A stretch of 64,000 nt of DNA from Faecalicatena_A orotica (GTDB taxonomy: Bacteria > Bacillota > Clostridia > Lachnospirales > Lachnospiraceae). The stretch is from the NCBI RefSeq assembly GCF_040545875.1, contig NZ_JBEPMR010000001.1; one strand, given 5' to 3'. Positions 7,170-16,525 of the stretch are shown here, piece by piece (positions within the stretch are counted from its first letter, which is position 1; the number at the start of each line of letters is the position of its first letter). The position numbers and the translations under genes are program-made. A model generated the notes under the pieces. That model made no database searches and was not told where the DNA came from. It saw only the letters and a list, made by a program, of their open reading frames with translations.

Positions 7170-9514
7170 ATATCTCTCCTGTCTTCCTGTCCGTCTTCTG
7201 CCAACAGGGCTGTCTTTAATACTTCATTCATATGTTCTGCCGGAAGAATTTCCAGTCCCTTCGTAATTTCTGAAGACAATTCTTCCACGTCTGCCACATT
7301 CTCCTTCGGGATCAGGACCGTCTTGATTCCGGCATTCTTTGCAGCGAGCAGCTTCTCCTTCAGCCCTCCGATCGGAAGGACTCTTCCGCGCAGTGTCACT
7401 TCACCTGTCATGGCCAGATCCGCCCTTACTTTGTGGCCGGTAATCGCGGAAATCATAGCCGTTGCCATCGTAATACCCGCTGAAGGGCCGTCTTTCGGAA
7501 CTGCTCCCTCCGGGATATGTACGTGGATATCATGCTTTTCAAAGAAGTCATCTGCAATCTGGTACTCTCTGCTGACTGAGCGGATATAGCTGATGCCAGT
7601 CTGCGCGGATTCCTTCATCACATCGCCGAGCTGTCCGGTCAGCATGATGTCTCCGCTTCCCGGCATGACATTGACCTCGATCTGTAGGGTATCCCCGCCT
7701 ACGCTGGTCCATGCAAGCCCCCTTACAATACCGACTTCGTCTGTTGCATTGACCATCTGGTACGTATATTTTTCTTTTCCGAGATACTTGTGGATATTCT
7801 TCTCTGTCACCGCAATACCCTTTTTCTGTGTTGTCAGGATCTCTTTTGCCGCTTTTCGGCAGACATTTCCAATTTCCCTTTCCAGCTGTCTGACGCCGGC
7901 TTCCTTTGTGTAGTTACGTGCCATTTTCCAGATTGCATGCTTGCTGAACGTCAGCTGTTCCGGCTTCAGGCCGTGTTTATCAAGCTGCTTTGGAATCAGG
8001 TGTTCCACTGCAATGTGCAGCTTTTCATTCTCTGTATAGCTGCTGACCTCGATGACCTCCATCCGGTCCAGAAGCGGTCTCGGGATTGTCTGAAGCGTAT
8101 TCGCGGTTGTGATAAACAAAACCTCCGACAAATCCAGCGGTACTTCTAGATAATGGTCACGGAACTTGCTGTTCTGCTCACTGTCAAGCACCTCCAAAAG
8201 TGCGGAAAATGTATCCCCCTTATAGTCTGTACTTACCTTGTCGATCTCATCCAGAAGCATGATTGGGTTCTTAGCGCCGGCAGTCTTCATCGCACTGGCT
8301 ATTCTTCCCGGCATTGCCCCTACGTACGTCTTCCTGTGCCCGCGGATCTCTGCCTCGTCACGCACGCCTCCAAGAGAGATTCTTACATATGGCTTCTTCA
8401 GGGCCCTTGCCAGTGATTTTGCAATAGACGTCTTACCTGTTCCCGGCGGTCCTGCCAGACATAAGATCGGGCTTTCCCCCTTCTTCGTGAGAGATCTCAC
8501 TGCGAGGAATTCCAGAATCCTCTCTTTTACCTGATTCAGCCCGTAATGGTCCTCGTCCAGCACCTTCTGTGCAAACTCAATGTTATTACTGTCTTTTACT
8601 GCTTTATTCCAAGGCATTTCTAACAGCGTCTCGATATAGGTCCTGATCACACCGCTCTCGGCAGGGCTGTTCAGGGAGCTTTTGAAACGGCCGATCTCCT
8701 TCTCCAGCTTTTCCTTTACTTCCTTCGGCGCCTTCAGCGCTTTTGCCGCTTTTTCAAATTCTTCTGCATCGGATATCGTTGTATCCTCGCCGAGTTCCTC
8801 ACGGATTAGTTTTAACTGTTCCCTCAGAATATATTCCCTCTGGTGTTTATCGACCCTTTCCTTTACTTTCATCTGGATCTCTTCTTTGATATCCATGATC
8901 TGGACTTCATTTACCAGTTTGAATGCAAGCGCCTCATACCGTTTCCAGAAATCCGTCTCGTTCAGGATTTCCTGCAGGTCTGTATAATAAAGGGGAGTGT
9001 TTGCAGCAATTTCATCTACAAGCTTCTTCAGTCCCTGTATCTCCAGCACCTGTGCCACAGCCTCCTTGGACATCTTTCCGTTCTTTGCCGCAAAGTCAAC
9101 AAACATATCCTTCAGTCCGCGCTCCATCGCCTGTCCGTTCAGGTCCTCGGGAATCGTGATGTCAGATTCATCAATGACATCCACCTCAGCGCGCATATAC
9201 GGATCCTCATACTCGATTGTGCTTAGTATGCCCCTTGTCTCTCCGGAAACAAGTACTCTTACAATATGCTTGGGCAGCTTGATGATCTGCTTGATCGTCC
9301 CCACTGTCCCCACTTCGAACAGGTCCTCCTTTTTGGGATTCTCTGTCTCTATATCCTTCTGTGTTACCATAAATATCTTCTGGTCTTCTACCATAGCCTC
9401 CTGAATAGCTGCTATGGAACGCTGGCGGCTCACATCAAAGTGAACAATCATCTCCGGCATAATTGTCATGCCGCGCAGCGCAACCATCGGAAGGCTTCGC
9501 CTCTCACTTTTCAT
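7166..9514 (-). CDS. lon: ATP-dependent endopeptidase Lon (LonA)
   Basis: 782 residues from the ATG at 9514, chosen for GGAGGAGAC just upstream and for the normal start RRSLPMVALRG; an in-frame extension to 9616 lacks support. Domains: N-terminal substrate-binding LAN domain (about 1-200), coiled region, AAA+ ATPase with Walker A GPPGTGKTS and Walker B IMLLDEIDK, then the S16 protease with the Ser678-Lys721 dyad in PKDGPSAG and GGLKEKL. It degrades misfolded and regulatory proteins in the cytoplasm. It follows clpX after a gap with competing hairpins and is coupled to engB by ATGA overlap. There is no membrane segment, so it is LonA rather than LonB. Confidence 0.97.
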   Translation of the reverse strand: MKSERRSLPMVALRGMTIMPEMIVHFDVSRQRSIAAIQEAMVEDQKIFMVTQKDIETENPKKEDLFEVGTVGTIKQIIKLPKHIVRVLVSGETRGILSTIEYEDPYMRAEVDVIDESDITIPEDLNGQAMERGLKDMFVDFAAKNGKMSKEAVAQVLEIQGLKKLVDEIAANTPLYYTDLQEILNETDFWKRYEALAFKLVNEVQIMDIKEEIQMKVKERVDKHQREYILREQLKLIREELGEDTTISDAEEFEKAAKALKAPKEVKEKLEKEIGRFKSSLNSPAESGVIRTYIETLLEMPWNKAVKDSNNIEFAQKVLDEDHYGLNQVKERILEFLAVRSLTKKGESPILCLAGPPGTGKTSIAKSLARALKKPYVRISLGGVRDEAEIRGHRKTYVGAMPGRIASAMKTAGAKNPIMLLDEIDKVSTDYKGDTFSALLEVLDSEQNSKFRDHYLEVPLDLSEVLFITTANTLQTIPRPLLDRMEVIEVSSYTENEKLHIAVEHLIPKQLDKHGLKPEQLTFSKHAIWKMARNYTKEAGVRQLEREIGNVCRKAAKEILTTQKKGIAVTEKNIHKYLGKEKYTYQMVNATDEVGIVRGLAWTSVGGDTLQIEVNVMPGSGDIMLTGQLGDVMKESAQTGISYIRSVSREYQIADDFFEKHDIHVHIPEGAVPKDGPSAGITMATAMISAITGHKVRADLAMTGEVTLRGRVLPIGGLKEKLLAAKNAGIKTVLIPKENVADVEELSSEITKGLEILPAEHMNEVLKTALLAEDGQEDRRDI

Positions 9515-9562
9515 TACGTCTCCTCCTGCCTGTATGTCTTTTCTTAATGTTTCAATAGCTTT

Positions 9563-9622
9563 CCGCCTTTTTATCAGACATGCTAAAAGGGCGGATACAT
9601 GGTCATTCCATTGCACCCGCCC
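9563..9622 (-). promoter_or_regulatory. Two mutually exclusive hairpins between clpX and lon
   Basis: Read on the minus strand, GGGCGGG (9622-9616) can pair with CCGCCC (9594-9589), which is followed by TTTT, as a terminator. That same CCGCCCTTTTA can instead pair with TAAAAAGGCGG further on. The arrangement is that of an attenuator or processing site controlling read-through from clpX into lon. Confidence 0.45.
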
Positions 9623-9628
9623 GAATCT

Positions 9629-10900
9629 TTACGCGCTCACTGAGTTCAGGAACGATCTGCGTTCTTCTCCATCGCATTCATACAATGGCCTTCCCGTTCC
9701 TTTTACTACTTCTTTTGTTATCCGGCATCCCTTGATCGTATCATCAGACGGCACCTTAAACATCGTATCCATCATGATGTTCTCCATAATCGCCCTGAGA
9801 CCTCTGGCCCCGGTCTTTCTGGCAAGAGATGTCTCTGCGATTGCATACAGGGCTTCTTTATCAAATTCAAGCCTTACCCCGTCTAATTCAAGCAGTTTCT
9901 GATACTGCTTCACAATCGCACTCTTCGGTTCTGTCAGGATTCTGATCAATGCTTCCTCGTCGAGCATATCCAGTGAAACATTCACCGGCAGACGGCCTAC
10001 AAGCTCCGGGATCAGGCCATATTTGACCAGATCCTGCGGAAGTACCTGATGAAGCAGTACATCTACATCATATTCATGTTTGGAAGCGATCTCCGCATTA
10101 AAACCGATTGACTTCTTGTCGAGACGTGTCTCGATGATCTTGTCAATCCCCTCAAAAGCACCGCCGCAGATAAACAGGATATTCGTCGTGTCTATCTGGA
10201 TCAGTTCCTGATGAGGATGCTTCCTGCCGCCCTGTGGCGGAACAGAAGCCACGGTTCCCTCAACAATCTTTAAAAGAGCCTGCTGTACACCTTCCCCTGA
10301 TACATCACGGGTGATGGACGGGTTCTCTGATTTTCTCGTAATCTTATCAATCTCGTCTATATAAATGATTCCATGCTCCGCACGTTCAATGTCCCCGTCC
10401 GCAGCCTGAATCACCTTCAGCAGGATATTCTCAACATCCTCGCCTACATAGCCTGCTTCCGTAAGCGCCGTCGCATCTGCGATGGCAAACGGCACATTCA
10501 GAATCTTGGCCAGTGTCTGGGCAAGCAGCGTTTTACCGCAGCCGGTCGGTCCCAGCATCAATATATTACTCTTCTGCAGTTCAACCCCTAAGTCCTGTTC
10601 TGCCATAATCCGCTTGTAATGATTATATACAGCGACTGAAAGTACCTTTTTGGCTTCATCCTGTCCGATCACATATTCATCAAGGAATGTCTTCATCTCT
10701 TCCGGTGTCAGAAGATTGATGTCATCGAACTCTTTTCTTTCGTCATATTCGAATTCTTCCTCAATAATCTCAGCACACACATCGATGCATTCGTCGCAGA
10801 TATATGCTCCGTTAGGGCCCGCAATCAGCTTGCGGACCTGTGACTGGGTCTTATTGCAGAAGGAACATCTTACTGTATCATCACTTACTTTTCCTGCCAT
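9629..10900 (-). CDS. clpX: ATP-dependent Clp protease ATP-binding subunit ClpX
   Basis: 423 residues from the ATG at 10900, which has AGGTG at proper distance; a GTG four codons upstream is less likely. N-terminal C4 zinc-binding domain (VRCSFC ... YICDEC), AAA+ core with Walker A GPTGCGKT and Walker B IIYIDEIDK, the RKH substrate loop (GGRKHPHQE), and an IGF-type ClpP-docking region near LDKKSIGFNAE. It unfolds tagged substrates and feeds them into ClpP. It lies 24 bp after clpP on the same strand. Confidence 0.97.
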   Translation of the reverse strand: MAGKVSDDTVRCSFCNKTQSQVRKLIAGPNGAYICDECIDVCAEIIEEEFEYDERKEFDDINLLTPEEMKTFLDEYVIGQDEAKKVLSVAVYNHYKRIMAEQDLGVELQKSNILMLGPTGCGKTLLAQTLAKILNVPFAIADATALTEAGYVGEDVENILLKVIQAADGDIERAEHGIIYIDEIDKITRKSENPSITRDVSGEGVQQALLKIVEGTVASVPPQGGRKHPHQELIQIDTTNILFICGGAFEGIDKIIETRLDKKSIGFNAEIASKHEYDVDVLLHQVLPQDLVKYGLIPELVGRLPVNVSLDMLDEEALIRILTEPKSAIVKQYQKLLELDGVRLEFDKEALYAIAETSLARKTGARGLRAIMENIMMDTMFKVPSDDTIKGCRITKEVVKGTGRPLYECDGEERRSFLNSVSA

Positions 10901-10924
10901 ATTACATTTCACCTCATATTGCCA

Positions 10925-11506
10925 TTAGTGTCTGGCAAGTATTTCATCAATTAATCCATATTCCTTTGCCTCTTGGGCGGACATAAAGTTATCTCTCTCT
11001 GTATCGCGCCTGATCACTTCCAGGCTCTGTCCTGTATTCTCTGCCAGAATCGTGTTCAATTTTTCACGGGTCTTCAGGATATGCTCTGCAACAATCTTGA
11101 TTTCTGTAGCCTGACCCTGTGCACCGCCTGAAGGCTGGTGGATCATAATCTCTGCATTCGGAAGTGCAAAGCGTTTGCCCTTCTGGCCGCCTGAAAGCAG
11201 GAATGCCCCCATGCTGGCCGCCATTCCGACACATACTGTAGATACATCGCACTTGATGTACTGCATTGTATCATAAATCCCCATGCCTGCTGTTACAGAA
11301 CCTCCCGGACTGTTTATATACAGCTGTATATCCTTATCCGGATCATCTGCCTCGAGGAAAAGAAGCTGTGCAATAATGACACTTGCTGAAACATCATTCA
11401 CTTCTTCTCCAAGGAATATAATTCTCTCTTTTAATAATCTTGAATAAATGTCGTAGGAGCGTTCTCCACGGCTCGTCTGTTCAATGACGTAAGGTACTAA
11501 ACTCAT
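10925..11506 (-). CDS. clpP: ATP-dependent Clp protease proteolytic subunit ClpP
   Basis: A 193-residue serine protease that forms the tetradecameric chamber used by ClpX and other Clp ATPases. The catalytic triad is visible as Ser98 (GMAASMGAF), His123 (MIHQPSGG) and Asp172. The start follows AGGAGGG. It lies between tig and clpX, the common Firmicutes order. No CtsR-type operator was seen upstream. Confidence 0.98.
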   Translation of the reverse strand: MSLVPYVIEQTSRGERSYDIYSRLLKERIIFLGEEVNDVSASVIIAQLLFLEADDPDKDIQLYINSPGGSVTAGMGIYDTMQYIKCDVSTVCVGMAASMGAFLLSGGQKGKRFALPNAEIMIHQPSGGAQGQATEIKIVAEHILKTREKLNTILAENTGQSLEVIRRDTERDNFMSAQEAKEYGLIDEILARH

Positions 11507-11602
11507 CGATGTCCCTCCTAATTAATTTGAATCAAATCTGCCACACCTGTGCAGCAGTCTCACCGGGTTATCTCCCCTCAAACCTGAATTCCGTTAAAAG
11601 GA

Positions 11603-12889
11603 TTATGCCTCAACTGCTGCCTCGGCAATCAGTGTAACTGCTTCCTGTACAGCGATGTCTTCCTTCATCTGGTTCTTCTCATTCTCTCCCATAAACTCTT
11701 TCAGTTTATCAACTTCCATCTGGTATGACTCAGCCATCTTCTGGAGTTCTTCTTCCAGACGTTCATCTGATACTTCAATGTTCTCAGCTTTTACAACAGC
11801 CTCAAGTACAAGTCTTGTCTTGATGCGTTTCTCAGCCTGTGGCTTCAGTTCTTCCATCATCTTCTCTTCTGTCATTCCTGTGAACTGGAAGTACTGCTCA
11901 ACAGACAGGCCCTGCTGCTGGATACGGCGTGCAAAGTCATCTGCCATCTGTCTTACCTGCATATCAATCATAGCTTCCGGAATGTCCATCTGTGCATTCT
12001 CGATCGCTTTATCTACTGCCTGGTTCTCTTTTTGTTCTTTTCCTTCACGCTCTTTGCGCTCTTTGATGTTCTTCTTTACTTCTGCCTTGTAATCATCCAG
12101 TGTCTCGCACTCAGATACTTCAGATGCAAATTCATCATCTAATTCAGGCATCTCTTTTGCCTTAATAGAATGTACGGTACATTTGAAAACAGCTTCTTTC
12201 CCTGCCAGTTCTTTTGCCTGGTAATCTTCCGGGAATGTCACCTTTACTTCTGTTTCCTTGTCAATCTCAGCGCCGATCAGCTGCTCTTCGAATCCCGGGA
12301 TAAAAGAACCGGAACCGATTGTCAGCGGGTAATCCTCACCCTTTCCGCCTTCGAATGCTTCTCCGTCAACGAATCCCTCAAAGTCCAGTGTTACCTGATC
12401 CTTGTCTTCAACTGCACGGTCTGTTACATCAACAGTTCTTGCATTGCGTTCGCGTTCTTTCTCGATCTCTTCGTCAACTTCTTTTGCTGTAACCCTTGTA
12501 GATACCTTATCTACTGTCAGTCCTTTATATTCACCAAGAGTCACTTCCGGCTTCACTGCTACTTCTGCTGTGAAGATAAACGGCTTGCCCTTCTCTAACT
12601 GGACAACGTCGATCTGAGGCTGGGAAACCAGCTCCAGTTCACACTCGTCATAAGCTTTTGAGTATGCTTCCGGGATCATCTTGTTGGCTGCTTCATCATA
12701 GAACACTTCCGGTCCGTACATCTTCTCAATCATCTGTCTCGGGACTTTCCCTTTACGGAACCCAGGCAAGTTAATCTGCTTGCGCTGTTTTAAGTATGCT
12801 GCCTGGAGTGCTTTCTCCACATCTTCTGCCGGAACTTCGATTGTAAGTTTCGCCATATTATGTTCTAAATTCTCTACCTGTAAACTCAT
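11603..12889 (-). CDS. tig: Trigger factor, ribosome-associated chaperone and prolyl isomerase
   Basis: 428 residues. The N-terminal ribosome-binding domain carries the signature FRKGKVPRQMIEK (the FRK loop docks on ribosomal protein L23). The FKBP-type isomerase domain (about 150-245) includes DQVTLDFEGFVDG and GSGSFIPGFEEQLIG, and a long helical C-terminal chaperone domain follows. It holds nascent chains at the exit tunnel. It is the first gene of the tig-clpP-clpX-lon-engB block, with AAGGAGG before the ATG and an extended -10 promoter about 95 bp upstream. Confidence 0.97.
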   Translation of the reverse strand: MSLQVENLEHNMAKLTIEVPAEDVEKALQAAYLKQRKQINLPGFRKGKVPRQMIEKMYGPEVFYDEAANKMIPEAYSKAYDECELELVSQPQIDVVQLEKGKPFIFTAEVAVKPEVTLGEYKGLTVDKVSTRVTAKEVDEEIEKERERNARTVDVTDRAVEDKDQVTLDFEGFVDGEAFEGGKGEDYPLTIGSGSFIPGFEEQLIGAEIDKETEVKVTFPEDYQAKELAGKEAVFKCTVHSIKAKEMPELDDEFASEVSECETLDDYKAEVKKNIKERKEREGKEQKENQAVDKAIENAQMDIPEAMIDMQVRQMADDFARRIQQQGLSVEQYFQFTGMTEEKMMEELKPQAEKRIKTRLVLEAVVKAENIEVSDERLEEELQKMAESYQMEVDKLKEFMGENEKNQMKEDIAVQEAVTLIAEAAVEA

Positions 12890-12984
12890 TTTTTATTTTC
12901 CTCCTTGATTCGTACCATTCAAACGCTAATCCGTATCTTCCAGAATTTCTTCTTCTGAAAATATACCCTCGCAGTCATTGAAAC

Positions 12985-12993
12985 AGTATAGCA
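12985..12993 (-). promoter_or_regulatory. Extended -10 promoter of tig
   Basis: On the minus strand TGCTATACT is an extended -10 (TG, C, TATACT) about 95 bp before the tig start. No strong -35 is present. Confidence 0.5.
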
Positions 12994-13166
12994 CATAAGT
13001 TCGTAAATTTCCAGTACTTTTTACGGGTTCTTGGGCTTTTTAAGGCTCCTTATGCTATTTTACTTTCATATCTGTCACTTTTTTGTCATGATTCTGCTGT
13101 TTTACACTGGCATCCGTCTTTTTTTACGGCAGATACCGGCGTCTTTATATGCTATGCCGTGCTTTT

Positions 13167-13715
13167 TTATGCATATATGACTGATTCACTTACTTCATCT
13201 GCTTTCTCCTGTCCGCATAGTATGGAGATCAGCGTGAGTGCAAAAGGAATGGCAGTCCCCATCCCACGGCTTGTTATAATATGACCATCCACTGCCACAG
13301 ATTCTCTCACCACATCCGCACCTGTGAGTGTCCCCTCCATAGAAGGATAGGAGCATGCGGTACGGCCTTTCAGGAATCCCAATGCCCCAAGTATGCTCGG
13401 TGCGGCACAAATAGCTGCGATATATGCCTGTTTCTCATAAAATTCTTTCAGCAGCTCTTCGAGTCCTGCGTGTTCCTGCAGGTGAACCGTTCCCGGCATC
13501 CCGCCCGGAAGTACAAGCATATCCACGTCGGAAAAATCCATATTCCCAAACAGTACATCCGCATTCACACCAATCCCGTGGGCGCCATGTATAACGAGGC
13601 TGCCTGATACAGATACTGTATCCACATGCACTCCCGCCCTTCTCAGTAAATCAACAACCGTAAGACCTTCAATCTCTTCAAAACCATCTGCAAGAAAAAC
13701 ACTGACACGCTTCAT
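13167..13715 (-). CDS. DJ-1/PfpI family protein
   Basis: 182 residues from the ATG at 13715, which has AAAGGAGGAG upstream; the longer frame to 13802 has no such site. It is a DJ-1-type glutamine-amidotransferase-like fold with the nucleophile-elbow Cys103 in AAICAAPSILG, the acidic partner in GFEEIE at 11-16, and LPGGMPG at 69-75. Relatives act as glyoxalases, deglycases or redox-sensitive chaperones, and some are annotated ThiJ or YajL. The exact activity cannot be read from sequence. It is monocistronic, on the same strand as tig but well separated from it. Confidence 0.88.
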   Translation of the reverse strand: MKRVSVFLADGFEEIEGLTVVDLLRRAGVHVDTVSVSGSLVIHGAHGIGVNADVLFGNMDFSDVDMLVLPGGMPGTVHLQEHAGLEELLKEFYEKQAYIAAICAAPSILGALGFLKGRTACSYPSMEGTLTGADVVRESVAVDGHIITSRGMGTAIPFALTLISILCGQEKADEVSESVIYA

Positions 13716-13922
13716 TATAAAAACTCCTCCTTTGACGACCAAGATAAATGGGCTTTGATACCTACTGAACAACAGTGTAACAAAAGCAGGGAGAAAATGC
13801 AATTACCGGTGTTTAAAAATGCAGCGGGCCAATGATTTACTTTTAGGCGGCAGTGTATTATGATGAAGCTGTATAAATCTGGAAACTACAGATAAAATAA
13901 TTTTTAGGAAAGGATTATTATA

Positions 13923-14375
13923 ATGGAAATTGAACGCAAGTATTTAATAGAAGAAAAGGACCTCCCCTCCGGATTTTCCTCATATCCCTGCCGGCATATT
14001 GAGCAGGGATATCTCTGCCGGGAACCTGTCGTGAGGGTACGGCGGGATAATGATCGCTATTTCCTCACTTACAAGTCCAAGGGGCACATGGTCCGGGAGG
14101 AGTATAATCTCCCCCTTACAGCTGAGGCTTATGAACATCTTAAGGAAAAGACCGACGGACGGCTGATCATAAAGGACCGTTATATGATTCCACTGGAAGG
14201 AGATCTTACAATCGAATTGGATATCTTTGGCGGGGATCTGGCCCCCCTGATTCTGGCGGAAGTAGAATTTCCAGATACTGAATCAGCAGAAACCTTCCAA
14301 CCGCCTTTGTGGTTCGGGGAGGATGTCACATTCTCTTCCCAGTATCATAACAGCACGCTTAGCATTTGCAACTAA
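13923..14375 (+). CDS. CYTH domain protein (triphosphate-binding family)
   Basis: 150 residues. The diagnostic ExExK motif is at the extreme N-terminus (MEIERK: Glu2, Glu4, Lys6), followed by the usual alternating charged strands: VVRVRRDNDRYFLTYKSKG, KDRYMIPLEGDLTIELDIF and LAEVEFP. CYTH proteins form a tunnel that binds Mg2+ and a triphosphate group and act as tripolyphosphatases, thiamine-triphosphatases or class IV adenylyl cyclases. For a short single-domain bacterial copy, inorganic triphosphatase activity is most likely. AGGAAAGG precedes the start. The XRE gene follows in the same direction but appears to have its own promoter. Confidence 0.9.
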   Translation: MEIERKYLIEEKDLPSGFSSYPCRHIEQGYLCREPVVRVRRDNDRYFLTYKSKGHMVREEYNLPLTAEAYEHLKEKTDGRLIIKDRYMIPLEGDLTIELDIFGGDLAPLILAEVEFPDTESAETFQPPLWFGEDVTFSSQYHNSTLSICN

Positions 14376-14419
14376 ACGTGGCATTGTGGCATTTTGATTC
14401 GTTTTGCGGCATAGAATAT

Positions 14420-14475
14420 CCATTTACAGGGAAACGTTATATAATTTACAAAGAATTTTCAATCCCTGTAAATGG
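14420..14475 (+). promoter_or_regulatory. 13-bp perfect inverted repeat flanking the promoter of the XRE gene
   Basis: CCATTTACAGGGA (14420-14432) recurs inverted as TCCCTGTAAATGG (14463-14475). Between them lies TATAAT at 14440-14445, a likely -10 box. The right arm touches the GGAGG ribosome binding site. The arrangement suggests an autoregulatory operator for the downstream repressor-like protein. Confidence 0.6.
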
Positions 14476-14485
14476 AGGTGCGGCT

Positions 14486-14866
14486 TTGGCAAACATACAG
14501 CTTGTTAAAAACATGAAGACACTGAGAAAAAAATACAATCTTACACAGCAGGAGCTTGCTGACCGCCTCAATATCTCCAGACAGGCGTACTCCAATTATG
14601 AAACGAATAAACGGGAACCTGAGATGAGTATCGTCATACGGTTTGCAGAACTTTTCCATGTTTCCTTAGATATGCTGTTCCTTCAGACGATCTCGCCTTA
14701 CGATGACGATATTATCCGTGAGCGAAAAGGTCCCTACATAACGGCAACTGAAGCTGATACGAAGGATACACTCTATCTGACTTCCGGGGAAGTCGATGTG
14801 ATACTGAAATACAGACAATTGACAAGCGATAACAAGAGGCTTGTAGATAAAATTCTGGAAAATTAG
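14486..14866 (+). CDS. XRE-family helix-turn-helix transcriptional regulator
   Basis: 126 residues from a TTG start at 14486, chosen because GGAGGT lies six bases upstream; the open frame continues 40 codons further but through the promoter and operator. The N-terminal HTH is clear: MKTLRKKYNLTQQELADRLN, then ISRQAYSNYETNKREP. The C-terminal half is short, has no recognised sensor domain and ends in a charged helix. It probably binds the inverted repeat around its own promoter. It converges with the histidine kinase gene with only one base between the stop codons, so read-through transcripts would be antisense to the kinase. Confidence 0.88.
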   Translation: MANIQLVKNMKTLRKKYNLTQQELADRLNISRQAYSNYETNKREPEMSIVIRFAELFHVSLDMLFLQTISPYDDDIIRERKGPYITATEADTKDTLYLTSGEVDVILKYRQLTSDNKRLVDKILEN

Positions 14867-14867
14867 A

Positions 14868-16319
14868 CTATTCCTGTATTCCTTTTACAAGTTCCAGAGT
14901 AAACCAGAATTCCACGCCGTCTTCCTTGTTCTGCGCCCCATATTCTCCGCCAAGTGTCTCCATAATCGTCTTTACAATAGCCAGTCCTATTCCCGCATGG
15001 CCGGCATCCCGGGTGCGCGCCCTGTCCTGTTTGTAAAACTCAATCCAGATATCCTCTAATTCACTCTCCGGTATCCGGCTGCCGGTATTAAATATGGATA
15101 CACGGATGAAATCTCCAGCATTTTCTGCCTGAATCCGGATTTCCTTCTCTCCTTCTGCATATTGGATTGCATTGGACAAATATTGCCGGACTACCTCTTC
15201 CACCTTATCCGGATCACTTCTCACATACACAGGCCCATCCGGAGCAAAAAGAATCTTTGCCTCCCTTATGGCAGCCTCCGGACCCTGTTCTGCTATCGCT
15301 TTATAGACAAGTCCTGCCACATCAAATGTCTCATATTTTATGTCATCATGTTCCAGCTGGTTCATCTGAAACAGACGTTTCAGTATACGGTCAGTCTTTT
15401 GCACCTCGTCTGCTATGATCTCACAGTACATATCACAGGCTTCCGGGTCCTCTTTTACAAGCGCTGAAATCCCTTCTGTATAACCCTGGATCAATGCCAG
15501 CGGAGTTTTCAATTCGTGGGAAATATCCGTGACCAGACGCCTCCTGCGCTCTTCTTCCTGCGTTTTAAACATCAGATATTCCTGAAGCTTAATATTTGAT
15601 TCTCTCAGTTGTTCCAGCGTCTTCTTCAGGGTCCCCGTCATCCTGTTCAGATTCTCCCCGAGTACATCTAGTTCATTATTGCATTGTCCGAGGTACATCC
15701 GTTCAAAATCCAGAGATGCCGCATGCTGTGACACGTCAACAAGTTCCATAATCGGCTGTGTCTTAACCTTCAGAACTTTATTAATAAAGATTAGGCTGAG
15801 CAGGCAGATAACACCGCCCACAGCAATATAAAACCGGTTGGCAAGAGACACGCTTTCCCTCATACTCTCAAGCGGGCTCTGAATAATCACACATCTTCCA
15901 TCACGCAGCCCGATTAGCTGCAGATAACCGTCATGAACCGCGCTGCGGTTCATCTCAATCACATACTCAGCCTTCTGAAATACCGCCTGTCTGCCAGGTA
16001 CATTCTCAGCCACATCCATGAGCTTTTCCGGGTCCCGGGAATATCCTACAAAGTTATGGTCACCCTCCTGCCCCGCGGTAATGATGATCCACGACAGGTT
16101 CCCACTCTCTGAATCCTGATAAATCCCTTCCGGTACCGAATCCCCCTCAATTTTTGTTAATTTACTGTACATCCCCTTTAGAGCCGCCTTTTTCTGGAAG
16201 ATATAAATATCTTCCAGAAACAAGAAAGACATCCCGGCACTCAGTCCCACTAAAACCACAATCACACCCAGAATCAGAAACAGAACCTGCCTCTTAAACC
16301 GCCCTCGTATCCGTCCCAT
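14868..16319 (-). CDS. Orphan sensor histidine kinase (HAMP type)
   Basis: 483 residues. Membrane segment at about 10-33, an extracytoplasmic sensor region of roughly 130 residues, a second membrane segment at about 163-180, a HAMP-like linker, then HisKA with phosphoacceptor His268 in TDISHELKTPLALIQGY, and a HATPase domain with an N-box (YLSNAIQYAEG) and G-box (HAGIGLAIVKTIMETLGG). No response regulator gene lies next to it, so its partner is elsewhere. It would sense an envelope signal. The start follows AAGGG at somewhat long spacing, and a minus-strand TATAAT at 16344-16349 may be its promoter. Confidence 0.92.
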   Translation of the reverse strand: MGRIRGRFKRQVLFLILGVIVVLVGLSAGMSFLFLEDIYIFQKKAALKGMYSKLTKIEGDSVPEGIYQDSESGNLSWIIITAGQEGDHNFVGYSRDPEKLMDVAENVPGRQAVFQKAEYVIEMNRSAVHDGYLQLIGLRDGRCVIIQSPLESMRESVSLANRFYIAVGGVICLLSLIFINKVLKVKTQPIMELVDVSQHAASLDFERMYLGQCNNELDVLGENLNRMTGTLKKTLEQLRESNIKLQEYLMFKTQEEERRRRLVTDISHELKTPLALIQGYTEGISALVKEDPEACDMYCEIIADEVQKTDRILKRLFQMNQLEHDDIKYETFDVAGLVYKAIAEQGPEAAIREAKILFAPDGPVYVRSDPDKVEEVVRQYLSNAIQYAEGEKEIRIQAENAGDFIRVSIFNTGSRIPESELEDIWIEFYKQDRARTRDAGHAGIGLAIVKTIMETLGGEYGAQNKEDGVEFWFTLELVKGIQE

Positions 16320-16464
16320 ACACCATCAACCCTTATCCTAAAAATTATAGAATCACATGCCGTCCTGACAGCATCCTCAAGTTATCTGGTTTAACAATAC
16401 CAAAACATTGTGTTCAATCCATGTAAATTCTGTGACGGGGTTCCTGTACGCCGCTGCAATGCGC

Positions 16465-16506
16465 AAAAATCGCCGGGGTTCCCTTAAGTAGGTACTCCCG
16501 GCGATT
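16465..16506 (-). terminator. Intrinsic terminator of the hom-lysC unit
   Basis: AATCGCCGGG pairs with CCCGGCGATT (16468-16477 with 16497-16506), followed on the minus strand by a TTTTT run. It lies 20 bp after the lysC stop. Confidence 0.8.
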
Positions 16507-16525
16507 CGCTCTTAACATTTTCCAA

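Noticed and set aside
10925..12990. CtsR or CIRCE operators controlling tig-clpP-clpX
   Set aside because: No matching direct or inverted repeat was found in the upstream regions.
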